Shown here in pieces: positions 47,335-59,589 of a DNA stretch of 64,000 bases. The notes beneath the pieces were generated by a model. It ran no database searches. It was given only the letters and a program-made list of their open reading frames with translations, and was not told where the DNA came from. How positions within the stretch are numbered: position 1 is the first letter of the stretch; each line of letters begins with the position of its first letter. A program made the translations under genes and the position numbers. Source of the DNA: Antitrichia curtipendula (taxonomy: Eukaryota; Streptophyta; Bryopsida; Hypnales; Leucodontaceae); assembly GCA_951230915.1 (NCBI GenBank), contig OX579641.1, positions 18,764,254 through 18,828,253 of the forward strand, written 5' to 3'.

Positions 47335-47946
47335 CACTGATCTTGCAAGGGGCGCTCCACCCCAGGAATTTTATCGTAATTTGCAAGTGATGTGTCAAAA
47401 TTTGAATCCTGCTCTATACCCCATTGGGTTGCAAGTCTAATTTTTTTTGGTAGCTAGTGCGGTGAAGCGTGGATCCCCGGTTGCCAACCTGATTTGGTTT
47501 TTTCTTCAATAATAACTCCTATCCAAGCTCGAAATAGTAAATTAGCTTTCGCCCTCTCCTTCCAAGCTGCCAATTTTCTTATCACTATAGAATGTCACCA
47601 TGAACAATGGACCCTTTTAAGCACTTCACCTTTTGTGTCACCTTAATCACAGCTAACACTAAGAGTTCGTGCTCAGTATCCTCATTGTCCCATCTGGCCG
47701 ATCATGTAACCAATTCCCACCAGTGTAGATTGGGTGGCTTTCTAAGGTGCTCCTTGAGGTATAATTTAATTTTCTCCAAAATCAAGGCTTGTATTGTGCT
47801 TTGATCCTGCTTCAAATTCTTGAAGGTTAACTTCAAAGCTTCAATCATGTCCGATGTCTCTTCCATTTTTTTCAACAAGATTGATGAACCACTGTCTTAG
47901 CCTTGAAAATTATTGGCCAGATTGTGAGGAATTTAGTGCCCTCTGG

Positions 47947-49590
47947 TCATATCTTTAATTCCGGTGTTTTGAGTACCTTTCTTAAAGAATCTGTACTCCA
48001 TGATCCCCACCAAGCTTCTAATAGATTGGACGAGGCTCTCTCCGATTTCTGAGACCAAAATTTATCCTCTATCGGGTTAGCTTCTAAAACCCCCTGTTTG
48101 TCCTCCTGTTCTCGGGATCTGATAGTTTCCGATTCCTTTTCCCCTGCATCCTTGTTTTCTATCGTCTGTTGAGCTTCTTCTCCCCCAACTTCTAATATTT
48201 TCCATCTTGTAGGTTTTGACTTCTTTCTTCTTTCTTTCTGACTATTTTGGATGCTCCCTCCTAGAGGAGGAAAATCTTCTTTCATGTGAGCTGAAATCGC
48301 CGAGAAAGGATTTACATTAGATATATCCACTGGCCGTTGACCTGCTGTTCTTTCCGTAGTTGTTCAAGTTTCTGGGAATTTAAGAGGACCTTGTAATGAT
48401 CCAGCTGGTATCTCTGGAATCTGTTGTGCACACATGCCATCATTTCCTTCCTCTGCTTCTTCTCCAATGATCATGTCTTTACCTCCCAACTGCAGGCCTT
48501 GCCCTTCCTGTGTCAATCCCTCCGTCCTCTGTCCGGAGTTGTCGATCCCTGTCTAATCTGGGTTGCTCTGCTGCTGCGATTTGGGCATCCATACCTCCTT
48601 GATCTTTCCTTTTGGTTTTTGACTACGATCTTTTTTCTTTTTCTCCTTAGATCTGCGCTTGAACATCGTAAATCCATCTTGCTCATGATTTGAACCCTTA
48701 GCTTCCTTCACTTTCGGCGATTTGTCTAATGTAGCCTTGCTGTCTAGTGTCTGTTTCTTCTTTTCTATAAGCAAACAATCCGATGCACTATGCCCGAATT
48801 TACGGCAACGATTGCATTGATTGGGAAGCCCCGAATAGCTTCCTACTTGATCCATGAACTGTATCTTGTCCGATTCACCTTGTAACGAAGGAACCCGTAT
48901 AAATCCTGATAACTTAGCAATGTCCGCCACTCTAACAAAGATAAGAGGACCCAAAGGTCTCTTGCATGATGTAACGACCTTCTCAATCTCTTGAACTTCC
49001 CCTATCAATCCTGCTAGTTTCTGTATCCATTCCGTAGAGGATAAGACGAGATCCAAGTCCGGGAATTGGATTCTAATTAAAAACCCTGATTGAATCTCCG
49101 GTGGCAATGTCTCCGTAGAGAACCCTGCTGTCCACAAGAAAAAACGTACCTTTTTTCCTCCTATCTCTTTCCCTCTCAATGCTAAATATCGTTCAGCTGC
49201 ATCCGTATTATCAAATTCTATGTGAAAGAATCCACGTGAAAGCATTTGTAATGAGGAGAACTGATCCTGAAGATTATCGAGCAAAAACTGAGAAACCCTA
49301 GAAAACCCCGGCGAAATCCCAAATACTTTACCCAATATCAAGCGCTTTTGAATTTCTTCACGGCTTGCCTTTAGTTCCTGCAGTTGATCCATCAAGAACT
49401 CCAGATCCAGCTTCTAGTTAGCATCAATGTTCGGTTCTTGTGGTTCCGGCTCTGTCGCAATAGGTGCTACCTTGTCTGCATGCTTTGCATGTCCCTATAG
49501 ATGTCCTGAGTTCTTTTTCCAATTCACATCCGTCAACGTCCAACCTTCACCTTCAAGCTCCGGCAGTTGTTCCATCTGATCATCCTCCAT
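47947..49590 (-). pseudogene. LINE B ORF1 (DUF4283-like plus CCHC knuckle), broken
   Basis: The start by comparison with LINE A is ATG at 49590 (MEDDQMEQLPELEGEGW). In-frame stops occur near 49497 (a Gln codon in copy A) and near 49412. From 49392 the frame is open to 48553 for about 280 codons. It contains the region homologous to plant DUF4283 retroelement proteins (RLILGKVF, then SSLQMLSRGFFHIEF) and a CX2CX4HX4C knuckle (CNRCRKFGHSASDC), then a basic KRRSKEKKKKDRSQK tail. The same frame reopens at 48330-47947. In such LINEs ORF1 binds element RNA. The knuckle is intact; the protein as a whole is not. Confidence 0.85.
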
Positions 49591-50376
49591 ATTGTAACCT
49601 CGAAAAATGAGTCTATCCTTGTTAAATCCTTCCCATGCGTGTAACAACGGTGCCCGTCTGTTAAAAACGGAAGATAGTTACCTAGGTTTTATTGTCAATG
49701 TGCATTTGACAATATAGCTACGAAAAATTACTAACAAATTTAGTTGCTCTTCAAATCCGTCTGCAAAGTTATTTCCCACTGATGAAACACCCCAGGCTTC
49801 CAAAAAATGAAGAAGCAGTAACAATAAATTTTCCAACCCTAACTTCTGTCTACAACCGAGTGCTTGTAGTAACGTTTTACTCGATTTGCCAAACTCTCTA
49901 TGAGGCTTATCTTGTCGACCTCAATTGATCCAATCTTCCCCTGAACGGAGAGATTTGTCTGCAACCGAAGCGCAAAGAAACTGCCGCTGAAAAACCTTGA
50001 GATTCAGAGAAAACAAAGAAACTGGCGACACCCACTGGCTGCTAATTTCTACGCACAATTCAATAATTCTAAGCTTGTTCTGAGCGTCTGCTCTCTTGCT
50101 TTTGGACTAAAGAGGATTGTTGCAATTTTCCTTTTGAAATTCTGTTCAAAACAAGCCAATATCACTGAAAAAGTGTAAAAAAGCAGTTTGGCGGCCAAAC
50201 AGCGGCGCATACTAGAATTGCGGAGCAAAAATAGTGGGAGGGGAATGTGAGAATGATGATGGTACCTTGCTACTCAAATAACTGTAGTAATTCTAGAGCT
50301 CATACGTGCACAAACTCCCTAATGATACCTTGCTTTGAACACCAAGAATGGTGAGGGGGGCGAAGCCCCCTTCAAA

Positions 50377-53300
50377 TTAAAAAACAAACACGGAAAATGA
50401 CATCAAAATGGGAGGCAAAGTGAAATGCCAAACACCATCACCAGAGTTACAGAAAAGCGGGGTCCATTCCGCCCTAAATGAGTTTTCAGTGAGCGCTAAC
50501 GTATCTTTGTTTTTCAGAACCGAATGAAAGTGTCTCCAAACAGCCATGCCTGTGTGTAAAGTGGACGTCCAAGTGGAATTGATAATCTTTTTAATGCTAA
50601 CATTTTGATTTGCATATTTCTTGCTACACCTCTCCGTCCATATGTGCCAAACTAAAAAAGATCTCATGATATCCCAGGATTGGCCTTTGTAAACAAATCT
50701 ACCGGATTCGCCTTGAGCTGAAATGTTGAAATGTCCCAGTAAAGCTTGTTGTAAGTAGCATATCTGGGCTGCGCCATTTGATTGTGCGAAAATATTAAAC
50801 TTCCGCCATAACTCCAGGGTGACCGGGCAATTCCATAAGAGGTGAGTCGTGGTTTCCATTGCCGCATGACACATTACGCATCCAACTTGCGCATTTTGAA
50901 TTCTCCATGATAACCATTCACCTGTCATGATTCCTCTATTGATTGTCTGCCAAAGAAACATTGCTTGTTTTTTCGGTCTGCTATTGTGCCATAGGAATTT
51001 GAATGCCTTAGTCACATCTTGCTCTGTAAATCCCAAGTTTATGAGTTCTTGCACTCCAATAGGTCTATCTGCTTTGGATTTTAGTCCCTGTAAATAACCT
51101 CTGCGAGCGGTGTATCCGAAAAAAGGGGCTTCTTTAAATTTATCAATCTTGCTCCACGTCCACTCTTGTGGATCCCAATTTAATTCTTTCACTTCTCCTT
51201 GTTTGAAAATCCACACTAAGCTTGGTGTGGACGGCTGGTCCGTCCCTGTGGACGGACGGCCGTCCAGGTCGACGGACGGTCCGTCCTCAAAAAAAAAAAA
51301 AAAAAAAAAAAATTTTATATTTTTTTTGTGGACGGCTGGTCCGTCCCTGTGGACGGCCGGCCGTCCCTGTTGACGGCTGGCCGTCCCTGTGGACAGATGG
51401 TCCGTCCAGGTTGACGGACAGGCCGTCCTTGAAAAAAAAAAAAAAATTTTTTTTTGATCCTGACGCAATTCTGACGCGTCAGGACGCGTCCAGACTGACG
51501 CCAACGGACATCCGGACGTGAAAACCCCACGTCACGTCCGGATAGACAACCCTGGTCCGGGAGAAACTTAGGGTTACATTCTGAAAAAGATCGGGTCTTC
51601 GCGTCCCATAGGATGACCCTTGTCTGGCTTAACTTTGATGTTGATAATGGTACTTGTCCTTCCCACATGAGAACCTATTTCATTTCATCCAATCTGAACC
51701 AATTGGTCTCACTTCCCTGTCCAATAATCTGGTGGTGGTAAAAGTCTAAACTCCCGGGTGATTGAAGCCATGTGACTGTTTCTCTGTCTGGAAACGCTCT
51801 GGGGTCCCACGGAATGTGTGATATAGTCTTCAGTCTTCTTGCCCTTCCTCTTTCTGTCATTGCTCCTCTTCTTGGTAATTTTTGCTGTAATTCTTCAATG
51901 TCCAGCCACTCTCCTCTTCTGTCATCCCAAACATCTTTAATGCTTTTAATCCCTGCTTTTGCCCAAAGATGTAAGCCCATATTTGGTCCCATTCCCAATG
52001 GTGTGTTGTCATCCTCTAGTATGAGAAGATTGCCAAAAAGCTGTTGTCTGAGTATATTTGATGTAGTTGTTGGAACCTTTTGTGTCAAATTTCCTCTTAC
52101 CAAGAAGAATGCCTTTAAGCATGAGGCTAATAAAGGAGAGTGATTTTTTTTTTTAACCCTTTGCTAAAAAAGATCCAGTTGTCAGATGTATTCCATTTAG
52201 CATCTCCTAGTGGTCTGCCCAAGATGATCTTGTGTTGTAGTAATTTCTTCCAAGGTTCTCTCCCCGGGGACAAGCCACGAACCACCAGTTTTGCTAATAA
52301 AGCTTGAGTTTGTAAAAAAGGATCTAAGAGCTTAATTCCTCCATCTTGTTGTGACATAATACAAGAGTTCCACCTGACCCTTGGTGCACAACGTCCTTCC
52401 TCCCTTCCTGTCCATAGATATTGTGTCAACAATCCCCTTATGATGTTACAATTCTTGGTAGATATACTGCAGCATGCTGCTGTATACCAACATGTCGCCA
52501 ATAGGACTTGATTTAGTATAATAACCATTCCAGCTGTGGTTACTGTCTTAGCGGCCCAAGAACGTAATTCTTTTTTATAGATGCTATCAATGGGGCTGTG
52601 CTTGTATTTGGAGGAAGGTGGAATCCTATCAAGGGACCAAGATATCTCACCCCAGTTCCTTCCGGTACCCATTTGACTCCCAAATCCTATCCCCATGTAA
52701 AATTTTGACCATTCCTGGAAGCCCATATCGCATACGTTTTATCCCAATTGAGCTTAGATCCTGATCCCAAGCAGAATATCCTGAAGACCTCGTATGCCTT
52801 GTTCAGGTTCTCTATCGTCCCTTCTAGGTATAATGCCGTGTCATCTGCGTATGATGCATCAGTCACCCTTGATCCATCTGGGAGTACAAATCCTTTGACT
52901 CCGTATGACTTGTCTTCTAGCATATAACCAAGAGCATCCAGAACCACTACAAAAAGGAAGGGAGCTAAGGGACACCCTTGGCTCACCGACCTTGAGAGAC
53001 TGAATTGTTCTCTTACTTCCCCATTCACTATGACCGAGGAGGACTGGAGGAGACGTTCTTATAGAGAGCCATGACTCCTTTGATAAACTCTAGATGGAAT
53101 CCTTGTTTCACTAATATTTCCTCCATGAATTGCCAAGATATTCTATCATACGCCTTCTCAAAATCCAGTAGTACTAGCGTCAAATCCTGTTCGGATTCCT
53201 CCGCATAATGCATGGCCTCTTGTGCTAAGAATATGTTGTCAATTATACATCTTCCTGGTACAAAACCTGTTTGATTCGGTCTCACAATCTTTGGGAGGAT

Positions 53301-55031
53301 TTTCTGCAATCTGTTGGCCAAAATCTTGGCCACTAATTTATAAAATGAAGAAAGTAATGTAATAGGTCTGAATTTTTTGATCAAACTACTGTCCCCACCT
53401 TTTGGTATTAAGGCAATGATGCCTTTATTGTGCTGACTTGAGAGCTGTCCAGTTTTTAGCACCTCTCGTACCAGCGGTACCGCCTCCAGCAAGTCCTCTT
53501 GTACTGAGTCTATACATGATTTAAAAAAATCTGTAGGAATACCGTCGTCTCCGGGAGCATTTCCAGCTGACAAATCCTTTACTACTTCCTGAAGCTCCTT
53601 CAACAAGATCTAGCCTAAGAAATTTTGGTTCTGTTCACTGGTGATGATCTCCGGAACGCTTTTCAATATCTGTTATCTTGCTGCCGAAACCTCTCTGGAG
53701 TCTGCTTCTTGGGAATATAAGTCTTTATAAAAATCTATCACCGCTCTTCTCTTGGCCTCCTGATCCGTGATAATCAAGTCATTGACCAATAATTGGGATA
53801 TGGGAGATCTTTTATGTATATCCCTAAATACATCAAAAAACTCTTTGGTGCATCTATCCCCTTGCCGAAGCCACCGTGCTGCTACAGCGTGATATTGTGC
53901 ATCCTGGTTTTCCATGGTAAGATTTTGAAGGACTGTACGAGCACCATCGAGCTGTAATATGGCCATTACATCTTCCGGGTGAGCCTCTAAGTAAGCCTCT
54001 ACACGCTCGAGGTCTCTCAAAGCTGTATGCTCAAGCTTGTATTTAGCTCACCGCCATTCTTTATCAATCTTACTGGCTTCTTTCAATGCTCGTTCTTGAG
54101 CATCCTGTACCCAATCCATCCAGGATTCGGAGGCTTGAGGTTTGTCTGCATTTTCCAAGCCCTCTCTAATCTGTCCCTGGCCTTCTGATTTTGGAGGATT
54201 GCAAAGGAAATCTATTGTTTTCTTGCCTTTGGTTTAATGAGAGAGAAAAAAATCAAATTGTAAAGGAGAATGGTCTGAAATCTTTACGTGTGGGTGCGCT
54301 GTGATGACTCCTCCTTGTGTTGCCAATGTTGTAGAAAGATAAACTCTGTCGATGCGAGCTGCCCGCCTTTCAAGTCCCGACCTGTTATTCTCCCATGTGT
54401 AAATTTTCTGCGACGATTTTCTGATCTGGTTCTGATGCCAGATGTCCTCAATGCCATAATGGTTGAGTAATCGGGTCCAAGCCGCTTTCTCCCGTTGATT
54501 GGTGTTGGTGCATCCTCTGGAGCTGCCGAGTCTGTCTTTTTCATCTTCTACCATGTTAAAGTCCCCGGCCAGTATATATCCTTGACCTGGTAAGTTGGCC
54601 TCCACCAATTTGTTCCAAAAAAGGGCCCTGTCATGAGATGATCCTGGTGAATAAACATTGATAATAGTTAGAATGAAATTGTTGTTGGATTGTAACGAGA
54701 CATATTGAGCTCAACCCTCCATTATAATGCCTTCTCCTATTACCAAAGGGGCTAGTTTGCGGGCTATTAGAATCCTGGTGCCTACCCTCCATCTTCATGT
54801 ATCGCTCTGTATTGCTGGATTCCAAGACCTGTGTCCATTTATGTATGGGAGGCTTCGGCTCTTCCTCTTACACCTATTGTCATCCATCCAATGTTCTTGT
54901 AATAGTATGATTTGGGATTGTCTTTGCATTCTGTCAAAAATCCTCCGTATATGTACCTGCTTAGATGACCCCCTAGTGCCCACTCTAGACCCTCTAATAT
55001 TGAGGGTGGCTATTGAGAACCCGAGATCCAT
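50377..55031 (-). pseudogene. LINE A ORF2 (endonuclease, reverse transcriptase, zf-RVT), broken
   Basis: Endonuclease: MDLGFSIATLNIRGSR, LLQEHWMDD, GDFNMVEDEKD, RIDRVYLS and SDHSPLQ keep the metal and catalytic positions. A connector carries WLRQGDRCTKEFF. Reverse transcriptase fingers and palm: NAPGDDGIPTDFFK, IALIPKGG, FRPITLLSSFYKLVAKILA, GFVPGR, DFEKAYDRISW, SQGCPLAPFLF and the catalytic box ASYADDTALYL. A thumb/connection region follows, then a zf-RVT-type segment (FLWHNSRPKKQAMFLWQ, CVMCHAAMETTTHLLWNCP). In-frame stops break the endonuclease; frame changes fall near 53030, 52700 and 52120. A repeat insertion lies at 51222-51556. The family reverse-transcribes its RNA at a nicked target; this copy is dead. 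Confidence 0.9.
51222..51556. mobile_element. Palindrome-rich GGACGG/CCGTCC element inserted in LINE A
   Basis: Two modules: three roughly 20-bp units (about 51226-51288) followed by A24 (51289-51312), then five units (about 51328-51430) followed by A15T9 (51432-51455). Each unit is near GTGGACGGnnGGnCCGTCCC, itself self-complementary. The tail has GACGCGTC palindromes and a perfect 11-bp inverted pair ATCCGGACGTG/CACGTCCGGAT (51510-51520, 51533-51543). The left junction carries CCACACTAAGCTTGGTGTGG (51211-51230), also near-palindromic. LINE coding homology stops on one side and resumes on the other, so it is an insertion. No known family is recognised. Confidence 0.75.
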
Positions 55032-55038
55032 CACTGAG

Positions 55039-57269
55039 CTAGAGAGGGGTGTCCCACCCCATAGGTTTTGTTATAATCTGCAAGTGTTGTATCAATATCA
55101 GAGTCTTGACCAGTGTCGCTTGATGTAGCAAGTCGAGTTTTTTTGGACAGTTGGTGTGCCATCCGGAGTCCTTATGTACCTCAGTTATAACTCCCATCCA
55201 AACATGCATGAGTAAATTGGCTTTCACCCTTCCCTTCCATGCTGCCAAGTTTTTAACCTCTGTAGAGTGCCACCACGAGCATCTGACCCCTTTAAGGCAT
55301 TTTTCTTTCTGTGTAACTTTGATCACCGCCAAAACTGAAAGTTCATGCTCATTTCCTACACCATCCCACCTGGAAGACCATGTTACCGATTCCCACCAAT
55401 GTAGATTGGGGAGTTTGCTCAAATGTTCCTTGAGATATAGCTTGATTTTCTCCAAAATCTGAGCTTGAATGATGTTGTGTTCCAGTTCTGAGTCCTTGAA
55501 TGCTATCTTCAAGGCTCCAGTCAATCCCGGTGTCTCCCCTGTAGTTTCTAGTAATATTGAAGAACCGCCTTCTTGATCTTTGTAAATAACTGACCAAATT
55601 GTAAGAAATTTAGTCCCCCACGGTGGTTCCGTTACCTCCGATGTCTTGAAGACCTTCTGCAGTGATTCTGCACTCCACGAACCCCACCAATTTTCTGTCA
55701 AGTTGGTCGAATCTCTCTCCGACTTCTATGACCAAAACTTCCCCTCAAGCGGGTTAGCTTCCATAAAAGTCAGCTTGTCTTCCAAATCTTTGTGCTGTGG
55801 AGCCTCCAGTGACGGCTGTCTCGTGGCCCCTTGATTTGTTGTGTGTTGAATTTTCTCTCCTTCGTCATCAACTAGTTTCCTTCTGGTGGATTTCCCCTTC
55901 TTGAACTTGTCCTTTTGTTTGTTCTATGTGCTCCCTCCCAAGGGTAGAAAATCTTCTTCCATGTTGTTGGAGATTACTGTAAAGGGGTTGATTGAGGAGA
56001 TATCGCTCTCTCCGTTTCCTATAATGCCTGTCTCCGGCATACAGATCTTGAAAGAAATGAGGGGGACGTGTAATTTAATAGATGAGGCCATGAGGGCTCT
56101 AAATTTTGTTGTTCCGAAATAACTGTAGTGTCTTTCCCGTCTCCTCCTCCGATAGATGTGTCTGGATTGCTCTTCTGGAGGTCTGGGGCTCCCTGCGTTG
56201 ATGCTACCGTACCCTGGTTTGGGTTGTCAATGTCTGTCTGATCTTTATTCTGACGCTGGAGTTTCGATATTCAGATCTCCTTGTTTTTCCCTTCTATGTC
56301 GTTGTGTCTTGTTTTTTTCTTTTTCCCTTTTGATTTGTACTAAACTACCGTAAATCCTTCTTGATCCTGGTCCGGTCCCTTGTCTTCTTTTTCTGCCGTG
56401 AATGCCTCAGCTGTCTTCTTATTGTTTGGTGGCGTTTTCTTCTCTACAATCTTGCAGTTTGGGGCATTGTGACCAAATCTACGGCATCGGTTACACTGGT
56501 TGGAAAACCCAGAGTAATTGACACTTTGATCTGAAAACTGTATCCTCTCTGAATCCCCCTGAAGAGAGGGTACTCTGATGAAACCTGGTAATTTAGCTAT
56601 ATCGTTAACTCGAACAAATATAAGCAGCCCCGAGGGTCGCTTATATGCGGTGGCTATTTGTTCGATCTCTTGGACTTCTCCGATAAGTCCAACAAGTTTG
56701 CGTAACCATTATGTGGAAGAGAACACGGGATCTAGGTCTGGGAACTGAACCCGAACCAAGAATCCCGATTGAATCTCTAGAGGAGGTGTTTCCACGGAGA
56801 ACCCCGCCGTCCAGTGATAAAAGCGGACCATTTTCTCCCCAAGCTCTGTTCCTCTTAAAGCCAAGCATCTCTCCGCTGCATCCTCATGACTAAATTCTAT
56901 CCGGAAGAATCCCCAAGATAACATTTGCAATGAAGAAAACTGATCCTTCAATGTGTTCAATAAAAACTCTGAAATCCCATCAAACCCCGGCAATGACTCG
57001 AATACTTTACCCAAGATTAATCGTTTATGGATCTCCTCGCGGTTGGTCTTGAGCTCCTGAAGTTGCTCCCTTGAAAGCTCCAGCTCCAGTTTCCACTCTG
57101 CGTCGATCTTCGGCTCTTGGACTTTCGACTCTGTTACGACTGTCGCTCTAGTGTCTGCATGCGGTGCATGACCCTGTAGCGGTCGTGATTTCTTGCTCTG
57201 AATTGCGTCCGTCGAGGTCCATCCTTCCCCCTCGAGCTCTAGCAGTTGCGCCATCTGAACATCTTCCAT
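55039..57269 (-). pseudogene. LINE A ORF1 (DUF4283-like plus CCHC knuckle), broken
   Basis: ATG 57269 gives MEDVQMAQLLELEGEGW. The first segment is open to 56709 (186 codons) with RLILGKVFESLPGF and SSLQMLSWGFFRIEF. A single TAA at 56706-56708 replaces the codon that in copy B reads Glu (SSTEW). The same frame then continues through an intact CCHC knuckle (CNRCRRFGHNAPNC) to another stop near 56340. A separate frame, 55701-55039, carries the C-terminal part (NWWGSWSAESLQKVF), shared with copy B (AWWGSWSTDSLRKVL). It ends just before the ORF2 start. Confidence 0.85.
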
Positions 57270-58030
57270 CTTCGAATCCTCAGTCCAAATCTGAGTCTGC
57301 TCTTGTTAGTCTCTCCCCATGCATGAAACAACGGCGCTAATCCGAAAAAATCGAAAAATGCCTAGGTTTTATCGACAAGCTTCTTTTGATGATTTAGCTT
57401 CGGAAATTGCTTCTAAGGTTAGTTGTTTTTCAGATCTGCTCATCTAGGTTGTTTCCAACCTATACAACCCCACAAGCATGCTAATATCCTGAAAAAACAG
57501 TAACAAAAAAGGTCCCCAACCCTAATCTCCTCTGCAACTGAATGCTGTCAGAAATGCGATATCCAACGTGCTAGGTTTTCTCTGATGCTGCTCTGATCTC
57601 CTTAGCTAGGACAGTCTTCTCCTTGTTGGAGAGATCCGTCGACAACTAAAGCGTCAAAACAAGAAACCAGTCCCGAAAGAAAAACCCTGAAGTTCGGTAA
57701 TCGTAAAAGTCTAGCGGCACTCTTTGGCTGTTGAATTCTAACCCAAATTTGATGACCTTAGACTTGTTCTGATCGTCTGTGTTCCTCCTTTTGGACTGAA
57801 AAGGGTCACTGTGATTCTCTTGCTGAAATTCTGAGCAAAAACAAGTCGAAATCAAGAAAACGGAGAGAAAAGCAGTTTACAGGCCTTAGCGGTGGTGCCT
57901 CCTGAAATCGCGGAGAAAAACGGTAGAGGGGAACATGAAGATGATGGTGATGGTACCTTGCTACTCTAATGATACCTTGCTACTCGGACAATCGTAGTGA
58001 TTTTAGAACTAATATGTGCTAGAATTGTCC

Positions 58031-58285
58031 ATCTCAACATGATGCTGACTTTTCACGTTGGTTTGTCCGTCAACGACGGTTTGGATGCTTCTGGATTCAC
58101 GTCCGCCAAAAAAAAGTGGGAGGGGAGGGGACTAGACAATCTAGATGGTCCAACCATCAACTGACACAGCCTAAGCATCAACTAGACAATCCGGTCATTG
58201 ACCGGACGGACATGCCGTCAACAACAGAGACGGACTGTCTAGCCAAAAAAATATTATTATTATTATTATTTTTTCAGGATCTATA
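58031..58285. repeat. Diverged relative of the GGACGG palindromic element
   Basis: Short palindromic phrases CCGTCAACGACGG, CACGTCCGCC with A8, CCGGTCATTGACCGGACGG, and GACGGACTGTC are followed by an A run, (ATT)n (58253-58270) and TTTTTTCAGGATC. The composition and the CACGTCC, GGACGG and GGATC elements resemble the insert at 51222-51556. It directly adjoins the 5' end of LINE A. Confidence 0.45.
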
Positions 58286-59589
58286 CAGACACTTGGCCCT
58301 TGGATTAGATCTTGACATTTTGTCAATGTCACATCCATCTAAACCTAACGAGGTGGTGACAATTTAAATACATGCAAAACTCTCATACGTTATTGCAATT
58401 GATTGATTTAATTATTGGAGCTCTCAAATTGATATCACACATACTACATGTTGTTCATCTAAGTCTTTAGTGTTTGGACGCTATCATAATTCTCCAATCA
58501 CATCTCTCCAAACTTTAGCAAGCAAAGTGAACAAAAATAAAGAAATAAAATCTCCAAAAGTGCAAATTAAATTAAATCAGACCACTTTTATCTCTCATGA
58601 ACTTATAAAGCAACCCTCGAGAGGCCCAAATTTTTTTCTAATGCCTTATAATTTTAAAAGGCCTACTATTGCCAAGCATTATTACCCTTATGTCTATTCT
58701 CAGGTAGCAACAGAGGTGCTTCTCAACAAAGATTGTCAAATGTTCTTACATAATTGCACCTTCTACGACAATAAACAAAAAAATTCTAACACATAATGTA
58801 AATCTATATAATTGAAGGATTTTTGTTTTTGATAATTTTATTGAATCTCTTGGAAAATCAACTAAAACGTTCTTACATGTCTACTACAATAGATGTCAAT
58901 TAGGCTTGGCAATTATGGAAGTTCACATTATACAAGTGTAAATGGTTGAAATCTTCTAATATAGTTATAAATCATTTAAAACCTAGAAGATAAAACTAAG
59001 CAAGAACCCTATTTTAATTAAAAGTGAAGAATTAGTATTTAATATTTAACTCTAAAAGGTTTTGAAAGTCATAAAAAAAAATCTTATGGTCACACAATTG
59101 TTGGTCTTATTGGCCAAAAATATTGGTTTTCATTGGCTTTCCAATTTCCAATTATATTTAATGAAATATCCATTTTTTTAGGGTTGTTTTAGATGTTGAA
59201 CCTATAGTATTTTAAAAGGACTATATATTTATATAACATATTTGGAACTTTAAGCTTTATGTTGTCAAACTTGATTTTGTCATTTTTCATTGTTTTTATA
59301 TGCTTAAAAATCTACACAAGATGAAGGTTTTCAAAACTACTTAATTTCTATTTTGCTTGGAAACTTTGAAAATTCTTCAAGTGAATCCTTTAGTGAAGTT
59401 GAAAGCCTTACTTCCAAATAAGAAATGGCATTCAAATTTGTTGTATACAATGATGTTTGTCTTATTCTTAATATGGGGGACATATTTACCTCCCTTATCC
59501 AAAAATGAGGTATCAATCTTACTTGCTACTTTTGGAGGTGAATAGATTAAATTGGAGACAAATGAATAAATGAATGCTATTATTTTTGG
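58286..59589. other. AT-rich intergenic DNA
   Basis: No gene is seen. The frame at 58470-58796 begins at GTG, has no ATG-initiated core and no family features. Confidence 0.55.

Larger units (their letters stand above)
46630..50319 (-). mobile_element. LINE B, 3'-truncated copy, - strand
   Basis: Read on the - strand this has a 5' UTR (about 50319-49591), ORF1 and the endonuclease part of ORF2. It then stops matching LINE A at about 46635, just after the IDRV motif; reverse transcriptase and 3' end are missing. It aligns with LINE A (50320-58030) over its whole length. Loss of the 3' rather than the 5' part is unusual for a LINE and points to later deletion or rearrangement. Nonsense changes show it is inactive. 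Confidence 0.85.
50320..58030 (-). mobile_element. LINE A, near full length, decayed, - strand
   Basis: Layout on the - strand: 5' UTR (about 58030-57270), ORF1 (57269-55039), ORF2 with endonuclease, reverse transcriptase and zf-RVT region (55031-50377), short 3' UTR to about 50320. No poly(A) tail separates it from LINE B; the 5' UTR of B begins directly afterwards. A 335-bp palindrome-rich block interrupts ORF2 at about 51222-51556. At least four frame changes and several nonsense codons mean it cannot encode active proteins. Confidence 0.85.

Noticed and set aside
51222..51504. Open frame running through the palindromic insert into LINE ORF2
   Set aside because: The repeat units happen to lack stops in that frame. 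The encoded low-complexity stretch is not part of the LINE protein.
58470..58796. 108-codon + strand frame
   Set aside because: It begins at GTG in AT-rich DNA, with no family features and no ATG near its start.
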